Positions 61,112 through 64,000 of a stretch of DNA of 64,000 nucleotides are shown here, piece after piece. Position numbers and translations under genes: made by a program. Location: contig OX359246.1 in NCBI GenBank assembly GCA_947179485.1, positions 22,940,001 to 23,004,000 on the forward strand, read 5' to 3'. Each line of letters begins with the position of its first letter. Position 1 is the stretch's first letter. Origin of the DNA: Allacma fusca (taxonomy: Eukaryota; Arthropoda; Collembola; Symphypleona; Sminthuridae). The notes under the pieces are model-generated. The model was given only the letters and a program-made list of their open reading frames with translations, made no database searches and was not told the origin of the DNA.

Positions 61112-61383
61112 CTTGCAATAGGGATATCGCCATTAAGTATAAAAACATATAAGGAGCCAAACCCCAAGATAATTAGAGAGGTAGCTACAAAGCAAATAAT
61201 TGTAGAATACGAAAACCACTGAAAGTAGTACTTTTCCGGGGAGTGTTTGTTGTAACTGAGTGGACAAGTTCCGCAAAAATTCAAGAATCTAATTATGGTC
61301 TTGAGGCTGCCTGGAATAATCGGATGTTTTTCTTCGGATGAACAGATATCTGTATATTCTTCCAAGTTAATTTTTACCGACAT
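61112..61383 (-). CDS. gustatory-receptor-like chemoreceptor, exon 1
   Basis: 90 codons plus two bases from ATG 61,383 (MSVKINLEEYTDICSSEEKH). A short cytoplasmic N-terminus leads to SLKTIIRFLNFCGTCPLSYN, which resembles the Gr/Or N-terminal region. A first transmembrane helix follows (FSYSTIICFVATSLIILGFG). The exon ends IPIA-AG before the donor GTAAATTCG. The leftover AG joins the G of exon 2 (27,975) to an Arg codon, giving a phase-2 junction and an open frame into FTENFTQISDG. A TTTTTTCAG acceptor three bases upstream of the ATG suggests a noncoding exon further right. Confidence 0.6.
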
Positions 61384-62609
61384 TGTCTGAAAAAAATCGT
61401 GTTGATTCAATGAGCTGGTCAGGCGTAAATTTTTATAGAAAATAAATGAGAAACTTTTTGTATACATACACATTTATCATATAACTCCCAGGCTAAAGTT
61501 ATATAATAAGCTAAGTTGAGCTGACCTGGCCCTCTCAAGTCTCCCCGAGCAACACCAGTTGTCTGACTTAAACATTAAAAATGTCTTTGGATTAGTCCAT
61601 CGTCCGCAGTTGTTTTTTCATGTAGCATCTGCTAGCCTGTAGTTTCCTTACCTATTTGAAATAATGCAGCAAAGCATAATAGAATTATTGAGGGTAGTTT
61701 TAATTTAATCAATTTAAGCATTCATCCAATACGGTGAAGTAACGTAAGGTTAAATCATATTGTTCAGGTGGAAAATTACTTTTATAAGAAATTGCAAAAA
61801 TTGTTTCACTAAGGCGGAGTGAACACAGTATTTAGTTGCCGCAAATATTTCATATGGAATTACTTATATGGTGTTTACTGCGAGGTACTGGACATACATG
61901 AAGGTGTGTTTACATAGAATTATAGATAATTAGAATTTTCTATTCATATAATAATATGGGTTTACCAGCGTAGTAAAGGATAAATTTAAATATATCAATG
62001 TTAATGGTGAAAGGGTTTATGAATCTTGTAGACCTCGTAGAAGTAATTATTTCTACTCTTGTTTAGGTAAATAGTAATACGAAAGGTAAATATAAAGACG
62101 CTGAAATGGAATTGACCAAGTGTGTAATAATGTGTGCGTAATTACATACAAGACAAACGGACCAGGAGTGTTGAACTTCACTCATCTAATAAAAGCGCTA
62201 TATTTATTAAAAAATAAGCAGTAAATAATTTAATTTTAATTCATGGAGGAACAGCAGGTAAAAATAAGTATACAGGATGAGGAACAACATAGGAAAAAAC
62301 GGCCTTCATAATAATCACAATGCTCACATATGTACATACATGTATGTCGGAATATTTAAACTATAGTAAATATTTGTCCATCTTTATGGGCACCTTTAGT
62401 TGAAAAAGTTGTTCAAAACATTAAACTGAGTAGATAATTCTACTTGGGCCAGGTTAGCCTAGGACAAGATTGCACAGCTGAGGCCGGAGTCAAAAGATAT
62501 TAAAAACAATAATTTACATGAAAAGAAATATCACGCAATCGGCCTGTTCAACATTTGAAACGTAGATTCAAATATACCATATACTTTATATCCGCGAACC
62601 TCTCCGGAT
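61384..62609. other. intergenic, no recognised gene
   Basis: AT-rich. It should hold the promoter and a possible noncoding first exon of the receptor gene, but I could not place either. Confidence 0.4.
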
Positions 62610-63930
62610 AGTTACTCCGTGTCTCCACAATGGTTTAACAAAGAGTCATAAAATACGGTCTATTCGCAGAACAGAGCCAAAATGCCAATAAATCTCACAA
62701 TCAGAAATGCTGCTACTAATATTACTGTCTTCAACGAGTATTCCCATTTATTGCATAAGGCATTATGTACTTTAGTTTTCATATCCACTCTCATACACTT
62801 GTGTTATGCATAGCCTAGTGCATAGGCCGTACCATTCACTTTAGCCAAGCTGTACTTACTTTAATGTGATAGTACATCAACTAAAAATCTAAACTGATTA
62901 TAATCAGGTTAAAGTCTCCCTTCCAAATTCTCGCCAAAATTAACATCAAAAAATCTAGTATGTAGTTACCTGATATTTCTAGTCCCTTAAATCAGATTTT
63001 CGTAATGTAAACTTATTAAACCTAGACGGAAGGACGTTATTGTCCCGTAACGCTTTTGGCCAATGACGATAAATCGGAACAATGTAATTATCATATATGA
63101 CAATTAATCGTACCAACTACCAACTTAAAACTAGATTCGTGCAACTTATAAAATCTAGGATCAAGTAAAGTTTACCAGCTCATTTTTTATTTGTAAATAC
63201 AATTAGGTTAAAAGGAAAAATTTCCATTCTGAAAAGATTTTTAAAACTTGTATTAACGTTGTTAATAATTAACTTGCTGTAACATTCCCTAAAAACGAGC
63301 ATCAAAGGAAATTTCAGAAATATTTTTGCCTCTGAACAAAAAATTGTAATGCCGACAATCCTAAAACCATTTCAACTTTGCTTCACATTCTTGAGAACCG
63401 TAACCTCAATTTTTGACCTGGGACAATGAAACTAATTTTGAAAAATGTGGAAAACAATTTGTTTTCAAACGTTGTTATCACATATTTTGTGTTGTTGTTC
63501 CATGTAAGGGATATAGATGAGAGAAAAATAAGTTGGGGCACCCTAAAATGCCGGTGCGCATTAAATCGTTTGTGGATAGGCTCATATATGCATGTACATA
63601 CACAAAATTTTTTCAAGTTTTTAAAAATTATTCAACGATTAATTAAATTTCTGGCTTATATAAATAATTCCATCCAGAAGGCAGCCTGAAACCATGGCAT
63701 CCACAATAGTGACTTTCATCTTGACTTTGCCCCTAAAATTTTAAACTCGAGCTCTTTCTGGACTTAGATATAAATTTTAACATTACTTATCCACAGAAAG
63801 AGGGCTCATGTTACTTTCCAATTCTAGTTTGATGCATCAGGCATCAAGCGATAGCTATCATTCACAAAATACTTATAGTTCTGCTATGATACTTATGAAA
63901 TGGATAATCCCAGATTTAAACCAGCGCCAG
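62610..63930 (+). repeat. interspersed repeat, copy 2 (empty site)
   Basis: Matches 13,002-15,100 in order and orientation. It lacks the 977-bp TIR element: GACTTTGCCCCTAAAATTTT runs straight through at about 63,724-63,743 where copy 1 has the duplicated GCCCTTCGCC. Short frames at 63,383-63,689 look accidental. Confidence 0.85.
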
Positions 63931-64000
63931 GCATATGCTGAGCGCGCCTAAAGCACCCAGAAGAGTAAGACAAATTATGGCCATATAGATCTTCCCACGT

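Overview
The window is nuclear DNA of an arthropod interrupted by a very large mitochondrial insertion. The mitochondrial part carries the 37-gene set of a metazoan mitogenome read with TGA as Trp and AGA as Ser (invertebrate mitochondrial code). trnL2 lies between COX1 and COX2, the pancrustacean arrangement, so a hexapod or crustacean is indicated. The nuclear part holds a multi-exon insect-type chemoreceptor, an OAS-like nucleotidyltransferase and many decayed transposons. I cannot name the species.

Layout. 1-4,300: no recognisable gene. 4,320-9,295: a decayed L1-like LINE (ORF1 with coiled coil; ORF2 with endonuclease, YADD reverse transcriptase and a C-terminal Cys/His motif). 9,300-16,500: intergenic DNA with a hAT-like TIR element (10,365-11,685), a TIR element full of a 39-bp minisatellite (13,910-14,886) nested in a repeat that recurs at 62,610-63,930, and two more minisatellites. 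16,578-23,640: a Helitron Rep-helicase pseudogene split into two oppositely oriented parts, with two more TIR elements between them. 23,841-24,743: OAS-like gene whose first 321 bp region is also present, inverted, next to the Helitron fragment. 25,736-26,072: TA-flanked MITE. 26,719-61,383 (minus strand): a gustatory-receptor-like gene. Exon 1 (61,112-61,383) and exons 2-5 (27,975 downwards) have matching splice phases and are separated by a ~33-kb intron.

Inside that intron sits 29,377-59,618, 30.2 kb of mitochondrial DNA, 1.7 turns of a 17.63-kb circle. The order along the plus strand is COX3 (partial), ATP6, ATP8, K, COX2, L2, COX1, C, W, Y, ND2, M, Q, I, control region, a tandemly doubled block (F?, L1, 12S, V, 16S), ND1, D, S2, CYTB, ND6, T, P, ND4L, ND4, H, ND5, E, S1, N, R, A, ND3, G, COX3, and then the same order again up to a truncated ND6. 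The plus strand is the mitochondrial minority strand. Both junctions carry the same 7-bp nuclear word, so a real insertion (NUMT) is favoured over an assembly join. Reading frames are almost intact, and the breaks that I could find lie in homopolymers, so the insertion is either very recent or the consensus has homopolymer errors.
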